Positions 9,594-17,702 are shown, numbered from the stretch's first letter. The stretch is 64,000 bases of DNA from Moraxellaceae bacterium (GCA_030680295.1 JAUXVU010000020.1:186001-250000); one strand, 5' to 3'. Notes: generated by a model from the letters alone, not told the origin. Program-made: numbers and translations.

Positions 9594-9610
9594 AGCAATT
9601 GCCGTGCCAA
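9594..9610 (-). promoter_or_regulatory. Sigma-54 (-24/-12) promoter of the nrtA-nasA operon
   Basis: Minus strand TTGGCACGGCAATTGCT matches the sigma-54 consensus YTGGCACG-N4-TTGCW at every defined position, with the required ten bases between GG and GC. It predicts transcription from about 9584, giving a leader of roughly 115 bases that contains both hexaloop hairpins and the terminator. Sigma-54 promoters are normally driven by an enhancer-binding protein, most likely NtrC here; no NtrC gene is in the window. Confidence 0.85.
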
Positions 9611-9716
9611 CTGTCCAACTCCTGTATAATCAATATCTTACAAACATGCGCAACCACAACCTCATCATTTAATTTCCGTAACGCACCAAAATAGAGCCTT
9701 TCTGCGCGTTAATAGC

Positions 9717-10904
9717 TCAGTGTAAAAACGAGGCTGAATCAAATAGCGCGGCATCAACAAAAGCGTCTTCCGCCACGGAAAGTGGCCCGTGTTCACCCGG
9801 GGTTTGCCAGACACTTAAGTGCGCACCTTCCACCTTATGATCACTCACTGGGGCATCACAGATACCGGCCAAAAACTGGCGATAACAGTCACTACGCCAG
9901 CTCTGCATAAGCAGCTGTGAATAATCACCGGCAGGCAACTGACCCCAGCGCTGCATTTGCGCAATAAACCAGTACGCCTGTGACTGCCAGGGGAAATTGG
10001 CTTGTTGACCAGAAAAACAATGGAAGTGATGTGCAGCCAACGGTTGTTGACCCAGACCTGCTGGCAGTCGACCAGCAGAAGCCATGGTCAGGCAATCCAC
10101 AGGCACCGATACATGGTCACCACGAGCCAACAATGTCAGGGCTGCCGGCAAGTCTTGGGCAATGGCCTCACCGGCACGATAGAGCGCACGCACCAACGCC
10201 GCATGTGTGTCCGGATACTGCAAAGCCCACTGGGCAGTAACACCCAATACTTTTTCTGGGGCGTTTTGCCAGATTTGATGACCACTAATTAAGACATGCC
10301 CCACTTGCCGCTGCACCGCCCAACTATTCCACGGCTCACCCGCACAGAAGGCATCAATATGGCCAAGGCGTAAGTGATCTGCCATTTGTGATGGCGGCAA
10401 AATCACCAAATCAAGATCACAATCTGGATCTAAGCCACCGGCCGCCAACCAATGGCGTAACAAATAGGCATGGGAAGAAAATGGATACACCACGGCAAAT
10501 ACCAAACGTGGCAAACCACGCTTTTGTCTTGCTGCCACCACCTTAGCCAGTGCTCGAACACAGCCCAGTGGTGTGTCTTCATGCGCAGTATCAAGCAACT
10601 GTGCAAACAGTGGGTGCGACACCGTCACCGCATTGCCATTTCGGCCCAAGGCATAAGCAGTGGTTAAGGGAACACGCAAACCACCGAGTCCTAAACTACC
10701 GGCCAATACCATGGGCGCCAGCATTTGTGCGGCATCTAACTGCCCCACCATGACCCGGTCACGCAATGTCGCCCAGGATGTTTCGCGCTGTAGCGTGACC
10801 GACAGCCCTTCATCAGCAAACATGCCCCACTCACTAGCAACCACCAGGGGCAAACTATCGGTCAATGGCATATAGCCGAGACGTAATATGCTTTTCTCAA
10901 CCAT
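9717..10904 (-). CDS. nasS: Nitrate sensor NasS (cytoplasmic NrtA-like protein)
   Basis: A 395-residue homologue of NrtA without a signal peptide (it starts MVEKSILRLGYMPLTDSLPL), which is how NasS differs from the transporter protein. In Azotobacter, Paracoccus and relatives NasS binds nitrate and, when nitrate is absent, holds NasT inactive. The family blocks LSVTLQRETSWATLRDRV and FCAGEPWNSWAVQ align with NrtA downstream. ATG 10904 is chosen over ATG 10910 because the GGAGGGAG ribosome site then has six bases of spacing. It overlaps nasT by eight bases, so the two proteins are probably made together. Confidence 0.93.
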   Translation of the reverse strand: MVEKSILRLGYMPLTDSLPLVVASEWGMFADEGLSVTLQRETSWATLRDRVMVGQLDAAQMLAPMVLAGSLGLGGLRVPLTTAYALGRNGNAVTVSHPLFAQLLDTAHEDTPLGCVRALAKVVAARQKRGLPRLVFAVVYPFSSHAYLLRHWLAAGGLDPDCDLDLVILPPSQMADHLRLGHIDAFCAGEPWNSWAVQRQVGHVLISGHQIWQNAPEKVLGVTAQWALQYPDTHAALVRALYRAGEAIAQDLPAALTLLARGDHVSVPVDCLTMASAGRLPAGLGQQPLAAHHFHCFSGQQANFPWQSQAYWFIAQMQRWGQLPAGDYSQLLMQSWRSDCYRQFLAGICDAPVSDHKVEGAHLSVWQTPGEHGPLSVAEDAFVDAALFDSASFLH

Positions 10905-11505
10905 GACCATCTCCCTCCAACAGGCTCAACACCGCAATAATATTGGCCGCCACCTCACCTAGGCGCTGACCTCGATCCATCGCCATTTTGCGCATGGCAT
11001 GGTAGGCCTGGTCTTCATTCATGCCGCGTGTTTTCATCAAGATAGCCTTGGCCTGATCAATACGTTTGCGATCAGCCAGCTGATTGCGGGTGACCTCCAG
11101 CTCATCACGCAAGGCTTGGTATTCACGGAATCGAGCAATCGCCACATCAATGATGGGGCGCACGCGTGACATTTGCAGGCCGTCTGCCACATAGGCGCTA
11201 ACACCGGCATTAACGGCACGATGGATGGTGTTGCTGTCGCCATCAGCAGTAAACATCACTACCGGACGTGGTGAGTCACGATGCAACACCGCCATGGTGT
11301 CCAAGGTGTCACGATCAGGTGAATCAATATCAATGATGATGACGTCAGGCTGATGCCGCTTAACGGCTCCGACTAAACCTTCAGCACTGGCCAGGCGCGC
11401 CACCACCACAAAGTTCTGATCGCGTAATGCCTGCTCAAGTAAGGCAGCTCGTGGCGCTTGGTCATCCACCAACATAACAGCTAGCGGTTTGGGCAATGTG
11501 CTCAC
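10897..11505 (-). CDS. nasT: ANTAR-type antitermination response regulator NasT
   Basis: A 202-residue two-domain protein: an N-terminal receiver-like domain (AVMLVDDQAPRA, phosphoacceptor-type Asp in DVIIIDIDSPD) and a C-terminal ANTAR RNA-binding domain (RKRIDQAKAILMKTRGM, then AYHAMRKMAMDRGQRL). NasT binds paired hexaloop hairpins in the leader of nitrate assimilation operons and prevents termination. The start is taken as the GTG at 11505, which has a perfect AGGAG seven bases upstream; the frame stays open to 11541 without a better start. It overlaps nasS, and its likely target lies 1.3 kb downstream before nrtA. Confidence 0.95.
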   Translation of the reverse strand: MSTLPKPLAVMLVDDQAPRAALLEQALRDQNFVVVARLASAEGLVGAVKRHQPDVIIIDIDSPDRDTLDTMAVLHRDSPRPVVMFTADGDSNTIHRAVNAGVSAYVADGLQMSRVRPIIDVAIARFREYQALRDELEVTRNQLADRKRIDQAKAILMKTRGMNEDQAYHAMRKMAMDRGQRLGEVAANIIAVLSLLEGDGHG

Positions 11506-11536
11506 GGTGAAACTCCTAGAATCAGAGCAGACCATA

Positions 11537-11553
11537 AGCAAGGCTTATGCCAC
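11537..11553 (-). promoter_or_regulatory. Candidate sigma-54 promoter of nasTS
   Basis: Minus strand GTGGCATAAGCCTTGCT has TGGCA and TTGCT with exactly ten bases between GG and GC. The predicted start near 11526 leaves a 5' leader of about 20 bases that includes the AGGAG of nasT. The element also contains a seven-base inverted repeat (CATAAGC-AAG-GCTTATG on the plus strand, 11533-11549), which could be an operator or chance. Confidence 0.6.
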
Positions 11554-11565
11554 TCTGCACAAAAA

Positions 11566-11581
11566 CGGCACAGGCATTGCA
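11566..11581 (+). promoter_or_regulatory. Candidate sigma-54 promoter of mobA-moaCDE
   Basis: Plus strand CGGCACAGGCATTGCA has the GG-N10-GC spacing and a perfect TTGCA; it departs from the consensus at the first T of TGGCACG and at its last G. The predicted start near 11592 is 19 bases before the mobA ATG. It stands back to back with the opposite nasT promoter, only 12 bases away. Confidence 0.55.
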
Positions 11582-11610
11582 TATAAGCCTTTAAGACGAG
11601 AGTAAAAACG

Positions 11611-12195
11611 ATGATAGGCATGACGGATTTTTCAGCACTGGTGTTATGCGGTGGTCAAGGTCGCCGCATGGGTGGCGAAGACAAGGGGTTAGTGCGATGG
11701 CGCGGTAAGCCTATGATTCAATGGATAACTCAGGTGCTGCGTCCACTGACAGATGAGCTCATTATTTCCTGCAACCGCAACCTTGATCGATACCGTGCTT
11801 ATGGCGATGCCATCGTCACTGACAGTGATACAGACTATCCCGGGCCTTTAGCCGGTATTCGTGCAGGATTAGCCATAAGCCGTCATGACTACCTGCTGGT
11901 GCTGCCCTGCGACGCACCATTAGTGGACACGAATTTACTGTTGGCGCTAATTGAGTGCGCTAAAACCGAGGTAAATCGCCCAGTCATGGTGCGTCAAAAC
12001 GGGGTTTGGCAGCCTTTATTTTGTGTCATACCAAAACAACTTTCGGCCGCGATTGAACGAGCATGGAATGAGGGTCAACGTAGCCCACGTGAGTTATTGC
12101 TAAGTCTGAATGCACGGTCCTTGGACTGCGATGCAAATGATATTCGCCTAAGTAATGTTAATACCTTGGAGCAGTTAAATGAGCACCTCGAATAA
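11611..12195 (+). CDS. mobA: Molybdenum cofactor guanylyltransferase
   Basis: A 194-residue nucleotidyltransferase that joins GMP to Mo-molybdopterin to make the MGD cofactor needed by NasA-type enzymes. The N-terminal signature [19 protein letters not shown] (residues 12-30) is diagnostic, followed by [12 protein letters not shown] and the metal-binding region VLPCDAPLV. The first ATG (11611) has GAGAG eight bases upstream; ATG 11620 is an alternative. It is divergent from nasT and overlaps moaC by 17 bases. Placement next to nas genes fits supply of MGD to nitrate reductase. Confidence 0.95.
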   Translation: MIGMTDFSALVLCGGQGRRMGGEDKGLVRWRGKPMIQWITQVLRPLTDELIISCNRNLDRYRAYGDAIVTDSDTDYPGPLAGIRAGLAISRHDYLLVLPCDAPLVDTNLLLALIECAKTEVNRPVMVRQNGVWQPLFCVIPKQLSAAIERAWNEGQRSPRELLLSLNARSLDCDANDIRLSNVNTLEQLNEHLE

Positions 12196-12688
12196 TCCTG
12201 CTGGCTTTACCCATTTGGATGCACAGGGTAAAGCACAGATGGTCGATGTCAGTGGCAAAACACCGACTGTGCGCGAAGCGGTGGCCGAGGCACGTGTGCG
12301 TATGCTGCCCACCACACTGGCCATGCTGCTAAATGAACAACACCCCAAAGGTGATGTGTTTGCTGTGGCTCGTATCGCCGGCATTCAAGCGGCCAAACGA
12401 ACACATGAGTTAATCCCGCTTTGCCACGCCCTGCTGCTTAGCAGTGTGAAAGTGCATTTCAGCACACCAACCGACTCGGTAGTGGTCATCACCACCACCT
12501 GTCGCCTGCAAGGTCAAACCGGTGTCGAAATGGAGGCGTTAACCGCTGCATCCGTTGCTGCGTTGACCTTGTATGACATGTGCAAAGCAGTGGATCGTGG
12601 CATGGTGATAGAGCACATCCGGCTATTAGAAAAGCAGGGCGGCGCCAGTGGTCACTATGTGGCAGAACCACTGCAGGAGGGCATATGA
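12179..12688 (+). CDS. moaC: Cyclic pyranopterin monophosphate synthase
   Basis: A 169-residue MoaC that, after MoaA, converts the 3',8-cyclo-GTP intermediate to cyclic pyranopterin monophosphate. Family blocks are clear: [18 protein letters not shown] at the N terminus, [19 protein letters not shown] in the middle, and [20 protein letters not shown]. The length is normal. It starts inside the end of mobA in another frame and overlaps moaD by four bases (ATGA), so the mobA-moaC-moaD set looks translationally coupled. Confidence 0.96.
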   Translation: MSTSNNPAGFTHLDAQGKAQMVDVSGKTPTVREAVAEARVRMLPTTLAMLLNEQHPKGDVFAVARIAGIQAAKRTHELIPLCHALLLSSVKVHFSTPTDSVVVITTTCRLQGQTGVEMEALTAASVAALTLYDMCKAVDRGMVIEHIRLLEKQGGASGHYVAEPLQEGI

Positions 12689-12936
12689 GCGTTCAGGTAC
12701 TATATTTTGCGCGCTACCGTGAAGCCATTGGCCAGGGCGAAGAAGTTATTGAATTAAACGATGACATACACACCCTAAGCGACCTGCGACAGGTCTTATT
12801 AGACCGCGGTCCAGCATGGCAAATACTGGCTGACCCACGCCTTTGCTGCTCACGCAACCAAACCTTATGCCAACTCGATGAACCAATAACTGACCATGAC
12901 GAAGTCGCCTTTTTTCCAATGGTGACTGGAGGTTAG
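12685..12936 (+). CDS. moaD: Molybdopterin synthase sulfur-carrier subunit
   Basis: An 83-residue ubiquitin-fold protein ending in the essential Gly-Gly (FFPMVTGG), whose C terminus is thiocarboxylated and donates sulfur in molybdopterin synthase. It begins [20 protein letters not shown], typical of MoaD. ATG 12685 overlaps the moaC stop and has AGGAGG close upstream; a longer open frame from 12580 lies inside moaC and is not used. MoaE follows after two bases. Confidence 0.95.
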   Translation: MSVQVLYFARYREAIGQGEEVIELNDDIHTLSDLRQVLLDRGPAWQILADPRLCCSRNQTLCQLDEPITDHDEVAFFPMVTGG

Positions 12937-12938
12937 TG

Positions 12939-13385
12939 ATGACCAGCCACATTCAAACCGGCGCATTTGATATAGGCCAGCGCATGCAAGCCATGCATAA
13001 CAACCATGACATTGGTGCCATTGTCAGTTTTGTTGGTCATGTGCGCGGCCAGTGTGCCGAAGGTGAAATTAATGAGCTTTTTCTGGAGCACTACCCCGGC
13101 ATGACCGAGGCCAGCCTGGCTCAAATTGAAGCTGACGCCCTTGCCAAATGGCCACTGCTAGGCGTGGATATTGTGCATCGTTACGGCGCCTTAAAGCCGG
13201 GCGACGCCATTGTTTTTGTTGCCGTTGCCAGCCCTCATCGGCAAGCCGCTTTTGATGCGGCCAACTTCATCATGGATTTATTAAAGACCCAAGTGCCGTT
13301 TTGGAAGCGGGAAAAACGCAATGGCCAAGCGCACTGGGTGGAGTCTCGCGACAGTGATTTGGCCGCGGCACAACGGTGGTCATAA
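12939..13385 (+). CDS. moaE: Molybdopterin synthase catalytic subunit
   Basis: A 148-residue MoaE that forms the heterotetramer with MoaD and inserts two sulfurs into cyclic pyranopterin monophosphate. Conserved blocks include GAIVSFVGHVRG near the N terminus, LFLEHYPGM, VDIVHRYGALKPGD and the C-terminal VPFWKREKRNG with the catalytic lysine region. ATG 12939 has GGAGG six bases upstream, within the end of moaD. It is the last gene of the first part of the Moco cluster; a 75-base gap follows. Confidence 0.96.
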   Translation: MTSHIQTGAFDIGQRMQAMHNNHDIGAIVSFVGHVRGQCAEGEINELFLEHYPGMTEASLAQIEADALAKWPLLGVDIVHRYGALKPGDAIVFVAVASPHRQAAFDAANFIMDLLKTQVPFWKREKRNGQAHWVESRDSDLAAAQRWS

Positions 13386-13392
13386 AGGCCGA

Positions 13393-13408
13393 TGGCACGA
13401 TTCATGCT
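13393..13408 (+). promoter_or_regulatory. Candidate sigma-54 promoter before moaB-moeA-moaA
   Basis: TGGCACGATTCATGCT has a perfect TGGCACG -24 element and GG-N10-GC spacing, but ATGC instead of TTGC at -12. It sits in the 75-base gap after moaE, with a predicted start near 13419. Weaker than the nrtA promoter, but it is the fourth such element in this nitrate/Moco block. Confidence 0.4.
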
Positions 13409-13460
13409 TAACACTCTAGTTATATGGCCTATGCCAAACCGATTTGAAGGAGATTATTAA

Positions 13461-14015
13461 ATGGCGCATTCACAACCGACCGCTTTCCGTGCACTGCGCA
13501 TTGCCGTGCTCACGGTCAGTGACACGCGCGATTTAAGCAACGACAGCTCGGGCCAATTTTTGGTCGACGCCTTGACACAGGCTGGTCATCAACTCGCTGA
13601 CCGCGCCATTGTGCGTGATGATATTTGGCAAATTCGTGGCCGTGTGTGTCCATGGATAGCGGCCACTGATGTTGATGTCGTGTTAATTACTGGCGGCACT
13701 GGTTTTGCTCAGCGTGACGTCACGCCACAGGCTATCAGCCCTTTAATTGAGCGATCAGTCGATGGCTTTGGTGAGCTTTTCCGCCACATTTCGTATGGTG
13801 AAATTGGTCTATCCACTATCCAGTCACGCGCCTTAGCCGGCATTAGCAATGGCACCTTAATCTGCGGTCTGCCCGGTTCTACCAATGCCTGTAAAACCGC
13901 TTGGGAAGGTATTTTGCTGTCGCAATTAGATAATCGTACCCGGCCCTGTAATTTTGTACCGCACCTTGGCCCACCGCAGCAGCCCGCTGCGCCGTATTGT
14001 GATACCCGCGGATGA
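13461..14015 (+). CDS. moaB: Molybdenum cofactor biosynthesis protein B
   Basis: A 184-residue MoaB/MogA-fold protein (MPT adenylyltransferase family) acting in late molybdopterin activation. The signature VVLITGGTGFAQRDVTPQA near residues 73-91 and LICGLPGSTNACKTAWEG near the C terminus mark the molybdopterin-binding fold. AAGGAG lies upstream of ATG 13461. MoaB of E. coli is of uncertain activity, but in genomes without mogA a MoaB-like protein can do the adenylation; no mogA is seen here. Its stop overlaps the moeA start (ATGA). Confidence 0.93.
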   Translation: MAHSQPTAFRALRIAVLTVSDTRDLSNDSSGQFLVDALTQAGHQLADRAIVRDDIWQIRGRVCPWIAATDVDVVLITGGTGFAQRDVTPQAISPLIERSVDGFGELFRHISYGEIGLSTIQSRALAGISNGTLICGLPGSTNACKTAWEGILLSQLDNRTRPCNFVPHLGPPQQPAAPYCDTRG

Positions 14016-15226
14016 GCAGCCAACTATTAGCCGTCGACGAGGCAATTAAGCGCCTACAGGCACTGCTGCCTGCGCCACCGGCTAGCCACCCCATCGCGCT
14101 CGACCAAGCCGCTGGGCGAGTGCTTGCCAAAACCGTATTTGCACCTGCCCCGCTGCCGTCATGGGACAACAGCGCCATGGACGGTTATGCCTTACGCGCC
14201 AGTGACCTTGGCGAAGACGGTGGCACGTTGACCTTGGCGGGTCGTATTAGCGCTGGCCATGCCAGCACTGAAACCTTACAGCCCGGCCGTTGCCTACGAA
14301 TTTTTACCGGTGCACCCATGCCCCCCGGTGCCGACACCGTGGTGCCACAAGAGTCCTGCCAGGCCGAACAAAACCAAGTGACATTTCCGGCTTGCAAACT
14401 TGGCGCCAATGTTCGCCTGGCTGGTGAAGAGCTGATGGTAGGTGATCAAGCCATCGCGGCCGGTACACGACTCGGTCCACAACATCTGGGGCTATTAGCC
14501 AGCCTTGGAGTTGGCAGCGTCACGGTGTATCGCGCATTACGCGTTGGACTACTGTCGACCGGTGATGAATTAGTTGCGCTGGGCCAGCCCCGCTTACCCG
14601 GCCAAATTTATAACTCAAACCACTATGCCCTCACCGCCCTGCTGCAAGGTTGGGGTATTGAGGTGATTGACCTAGGTCATATTGCCGACAGCCTAGCCGA
14701 CTGCAAAACCGCCCTGTCGCAAGGTGCTGAGCAATGTGATGTTTTGCTTAGCTCCGGTGGTGTATCCGTCGGTGAAGAAGATCATTTAAAACATGCGGTA
14801 GCCGCCTTGGGCAGCTTAGACCTGTGGCGCTTGGCCATACAGCCAGGCAAACCCTTTGCCTTTGGTTATGTGCAGCAAACCCCGTGGTTGGGTCTACCCG
14901 GCAACCCGGTATCTGCCTTAATTACTGCCTTGATCGTGGCTCGGCCTTATTTGCTTGGCGCACAAGGGCGTCAGGTTCAGCCGCCACTACAGCTCAGCTT
15001 AAGCGCTAATTTTAACTGGCAAAAAAACAACCCCAGACGCCAATACCTGCGCGCACAAGTGCAGCAGCAGGGTCATGAGTTGGTGGTCAGTCCACATCCA
15101 CAACAAAGCTCGGCCATGTTGGCCCCGGCCTGCTGGGCCAATGGTTTGGCCATTATTGAACCAAACCAACGCATACAACGTGGTCAACCGGTGGGGTTTG
15201 TTAGCTTTAGTGAGCTGATGACATGA
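14012..15226 (+). CDS. moeA: Molybdopterin molybdotransferase
   Basis: A 404-residue MoeA that inserts molybdate into adenylated molybdopterin. Family blocks are the N-terminal DNSAMDGYALRASDL, GRCLRIFTGAPMPPGADTVV, the central LLSTGDELVALG and LLSSGGVSVGEEDH of the MoaB-like domain, and LPGNPVSALI. The length is normal. It overlaps moaB and moaA by four bases at each end, so the three are one translation unit. Confidence 0.96.
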   Translation: MSSQLLAVDEAIKRLQALLPAPPASHPIALDQAAGRVLAKTVFAPAPLPSWDNSAMDGYALRASDLGEDGGTLTLAGRISAGHASTETLQPGRCLRIFTGAPMPPGADTVVPQESCQAEQNQVTFPACKLGANVRLAGEELMVGDQAIAAGTRLGPQHLGLLASLGVGSVTVYRALRVGLLSTGDELVALGQPRLPGQIYNSNHYALTALLQGWGIEVIDLGHIADSLADCKTALSQGAEQCDVLLSSGGVSVGEEDHLKHAVAALGSLDLWRLAIQPGKPFAFGYVQQTPWLGLPGNPVSALITALIVARPYLLGAQGRQVQPPLQLSLSANFNWQKNNPRRQYLRAQVQQQGHELVVSPHPQQSSAMLAPACWANGLAIIEPNQRIQRGQPVGFVSFSELMT

Positions 15227-16239
15227 CCAATCTCCATCTGCCTAAACTTACGCCAACCACCTTGGTCGATGGCTTGGGTAGGCACATTAGTTATTTGCGT
15301 TTATCCGTGACTGATCGTTGTGACTTCCGCTGTGTTTATTGCATGGCCGAAGACATGACATTCCTGCCGCGCAATGAAGTTTTGAGTGCAGACGAGCTCT
15401 ATCGCCTAGCCGATGTATTTGTCACCGCTGGTATTAACAAGATTCGCATCACCGGTGGTGAGCCCTTAATTCGCCCCGGGATTGTTGATTTATGCGCCAG
15501 AATTTCTGCCCTGCCCGGTTTGCAAGAATTAGTGCTGACCACCAATGGCTCACACTTATCTACCTTGGCCGCGCCATTGGCAGCAGCCGGTGTCAGTCGT
15601 ATCAATGTCAGTTTGGACAGTCTGAAGGCTGATCGCTTCCAAGCCATTACCCGTCATGGCAAGTTAGACCACGTGTTAGCCGGGCTTGATGCGGCCAAAA
15701 CAACCGGGTTTAACAAGGTCAAAATCAACACCGTGGTTTTGGCCGGACGCAATGAAGACGAAGTAGTCGACTTGGTGCGGTATGCCATTAAGCAGGGTTT
15801 TGATATCAGCTTTATTGAGGAAATGCCGCTGGGTGATGTTGGTCGTGCACGCGCCGAAAACTTCTATGCCAGCAGCCAGATTCGCGCCGATTTGGCGCAA
15901 CATTTTCGCCTGGAAGAAAGCGACTACCAAAGCGGTGGGCCTGCACGTTATGTTGCGCTGACTGACCACCCGCAGACACGTATTGGTTTTATTTCACCAC
16001 ATTCAAATAACTTCTGTGGCAGTTGTAACCGCTTGCGCATGACCGCCAACGGGCGACTACTGATGTGCCTTGGCCATGAGGGCAGTGTCGATTTTCGCTC
16101 CCTGCTGCACCAACACCCCAACGACTCACGCCCGGTTTTAAACGCCCTGCATCAGGCCCTGCAACACAAGCCTAAACAACATGAGTTTGTGGTGGATGAA
16201 CTACAAGTGGTGCGCTTTATGAATGCCACTGGCGGTTAA
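15223..16239 (+). CDS. moaA: GTP 3',8-cyclase (radical SAM)
   Basis: A 338-residue radical SAM enzyme that performs the first step of molybdopterin synthesis. Cys33, Cys37 and Cys40 in DRCDFRCVYCMAEDM bind the SAM cluster; a second cluster is bound by FCGSCNRLR and the later MCLGHE near residues 260-280. The C terminus ends in the conserved Gly-Gly. It overlaps moeA by four bases and closes the Moco cluster. A 13-base inverted repeat spans its stop codon. Confidence 0.97.
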   Translation: MTNLHLPKLTPTTLVDGLGRHISYLRLSVTDRCDFRCVYCMAEDMTFLPRNEVLSADELYRLADVFVTAGINKIRITGGEPLIRPGIVDLCARISALPGLQELVLTTNGSHLSTLAAPLAAAGVSRINVSLDSLKADRFQAITRHGKLDHVLAGLDAAKTTGFNKVKINTVVLAGRNEDEVVDLVRYAIKQGFDISFIEEMPLGDVGRARAENFYASSQIRADLAQHFRLEESDYQSGGPARYVALTDHPQTRIGFISPHSNNFCGSCNRLRMTANGRLLMCLGHEGSVDFRSLLHQHPNDSRPVLNALHQALQHKPKQHEFVVDELQVVRFMNATGG

Positions 16240-16256
16240 GTTATAACCACCAGTGG
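16226..16256. terminator. Inverted repeat across the moaA stop codon
   Basis: Arms CCACTGGCGGTTA (16226-16238) and TAACCACCAGTGG (16244-16256) pair with one mismatch around a five-base spacer. It lies between convergent genes and could be a 3' end or stabilising hairpin for either transcript. No T-run follows in either direction, so it is not a standard intrinsic terminator. Confidence 0.4.
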
Positions 16257-16264
16257 TAACACAC

Positions 16265-16681
16265 TTACATCAGTTCAGACTTTTTCTGCTCATACTCTTC
16301 ACGCGTAAACACACCTTTTTCATATAGTGCGTGAAGACGCTCTAACTGCTCTAAATTATTTGAGCTTTGTTTTTGCGTACTTACCGTGAATGTGGAACCG
16401 TCTAAACCCGCCAGCTGATTTGATTCACGCACATACTTTTGCACGTAATAGGCATCACACAGCCACCAAATACCCCAAATGGCTAAGAAGACAAAACCAA
16501 TCAGAATCACTGCGGTGGCCCAACCAATAGCAGTCAGCGCCAACTGGGCAATGCCGGTACCTGTTTTGCCCAAATAAAAACGATGAATGCCAGCCCAACC
16601 CAAAAACCACCAGAGCAAATAGGCAATCACCATGTTTTTGCCTTCGGCATGAATATTTAACGAAATACTTTTATTTTCCAT
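16265..16681 (-). CDS. TM2 domain and SHOCT domain membrane protein
   Basis: A 138-residue inner-membrane protein. Residues about 17-85 form a TM2 domain (VIAYLLWWFLGWAGIHRFYL then a second hydrophobic hairpin ending WWLCDAYYVQ), and the last 30 residues are a SHOCT motif (LEQLERLHALYEKGVFTREE). TM2 proteins are widespread and of unclear function; SHOCT is a short oligomerisation motif. It is convergent with moaA and followed upstream by a VIT-type transporter in the same direction. A distant GGAGAG precedes ATG 16681. Confidence 0.8.
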   Translation of the reverse strand: MENKSISLNIHAEGKNMVIAYLLWWFLGWAGIHRFYLGKTGTGIAQLALTAIGWATAVILIGFVFLAIWGIWWLCDAYYVQKYVRESNQLAGLDGSTFTVSTQKQSSNNLEQLERLHALYEKGVFTREEYEQKKSELM

Positions 16682-16705
16682 AACAGTTAGTCTCTCCGGC
16701 TCAAT

Positions 16706-17413
16706 CTATAACGCAGTAGATACATCAAACAAACGCCCGACAACTGCAGTCAGTGCCATGGCTAAAACACCCCAAAAGGTTACTCGTAATGCGCCTCTTG
16801 TTATGGATGCACCACCAATAAAAGCGGCCACACCGCCTAATAACGCCAAGGCTAATATGGAGAGTACAGCCACCGCCCCCATCAAATGCGGCATGGGCAC
16901 CAACCACGCTGTTAACAGCGGCAATATTGCCCCAGCAAAAAACATTGCAGCGGATGCAGCAGCTGCCAATAAAGGTTGGGCGCTAGAAATAGGTGAAATG
17001 CCAATCTCATCACGTGCATGTGCCGCCAGCGCATCATGTGCCATTAGTTGCTCTGCCACTTGTTTGGCCAACACAGGCTCTAAACCTCGTTGCTCGTAGA
17101 TCAGCGCGAGTTCATCAAGCTCAGCGTCACGGTCTTCTTTGATTGAGCGCCGCTCAATAGCCAAGTCCGCCCGCTCAGTGTCGGCCTGCGAGCTAACCGA
17201 CACATACTCACCGGCAGCCATCGACATAGCCCCAGCAACCAAGCCGGCAACCCCCGCCAACAAAATATCAGTGTGTGCTGCATTAGCTGCAGCCACACCA
17301 ATAATCAAGCTGGCAGTGGAAACAATGCCGTCATTAGCACCCAACACACCCGCTCGCAACCACCCACTGCGGTGTGATTTATGTTGCTCTTGATGTGGGG
17401 AGAGATGAGCCAT
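16706..17413 (-). CDS. VIT1/CCC1-family membrane transporter
   Basis: A 235-residue membrane protein of the VIT family, which includes eukaryotic vacuolar iron/manganese transporters. The N-terminal RAGVLGANDGIVSTASLIIGVAAA is the family signature of the first helix (given here as part of a longer match near residues 20-42), followed by AGAMSMAAGEYVSVSSQAD, which carries metal-site residues, a charged cytoplasmic region with EERR-like acidic residues, and three C-terminal helices. The substrate is probably Fe2+ or Mn2+, but bacterial members are poorly tested. A small membrane protein gene lies 13 bases upstream. Confidence 0.85.
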   Translation of the reverse strand: MAHLSPHQEQHKSHRSGWLRAGVLGANDGIVSTASLIIGVAAANAAHTDILLAGVAGLVAGAMSMAAGEYVSVSSQADTERADLAIERRSIKEDRDAELDELALIYEQRGLEPVLAKQVAEQLMAHDALAAHARDEIGISPISSAQPLLAAAASAAMFFAGAILPLLTAWLVPMPHLMGAVAVLSILALALLGGVAAFIGGASITRGALRVTFWGVLAMALTAVVGRLFDVSTAL

Positions 17414-17426
17414 GGGCTAATTCCAA

Positions 17427-17648
17427 TTATTTTCTACGACCACCCACTAATAACAAGATGCCACCAACTACTACCAGCCCAAAGCCTGCCCACACAGGCA
17501 CATTAACGGTTTCTTTTTCCTTTACCGTAAGCTCCATGGGGCCCATTTTGACTGCTGTGGTGTCTTTGGTGTAACTGAAGCCGCCATAAGCAAGTGCTAA
17601 CGCGCCGGCTAAAACCAATAAAAACGCAAATATACGAACGGATGTCAT
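17427..17648 (-). CDS. Small membrane protein with two predicted helices
   Basis: A 73-residue protein with an N-terminal hydrophobic helix (IFAFLLVLAGALALAYGG), a short polar stretch with Lys/Glu, and a C-terminal helix (AGFGLVVVGGILLLVGG) ending in basic residues. I do not recognise a named family with certainty; it resembles small DUF3185-like membrane proteins. ATG 17648 is chosen because GAGG lies upstream at suitable spacing; the open frame to 17699 has no better start. It precedes the VIT-type gene and may be co-transcribed. Confidence 0.65.
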   Translation of the reverse strand: MTSVRIFAFLLVLAGALALAYGGFSYTKDTTAVKMGPMELTVKEKETVNVPVWAGFGLVVVGGILLLVGGRRK

Positions 17649-17702
17649 GGTGCTTACCTCATTAGTTGCGCCAAATATAACGCACCTACATTGAAGCACA
17701 GA

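Noticed and set aside
9586-9612. Inverted repeat with an AAUU loop upstream of the nasT hairpins, first taken as a third hairpin
   Set aside because: It overlaps the sigma-54 promoter and lies before the predicted transcription start, so it would not be in the RNA.
9683-9692. TTTTGGTGCG as an NtrC half site upstream of the nrtA promoter
   Set aside because: Only one half matches the NtrC consensus; the other arm is absent, so it was not listed as a site.
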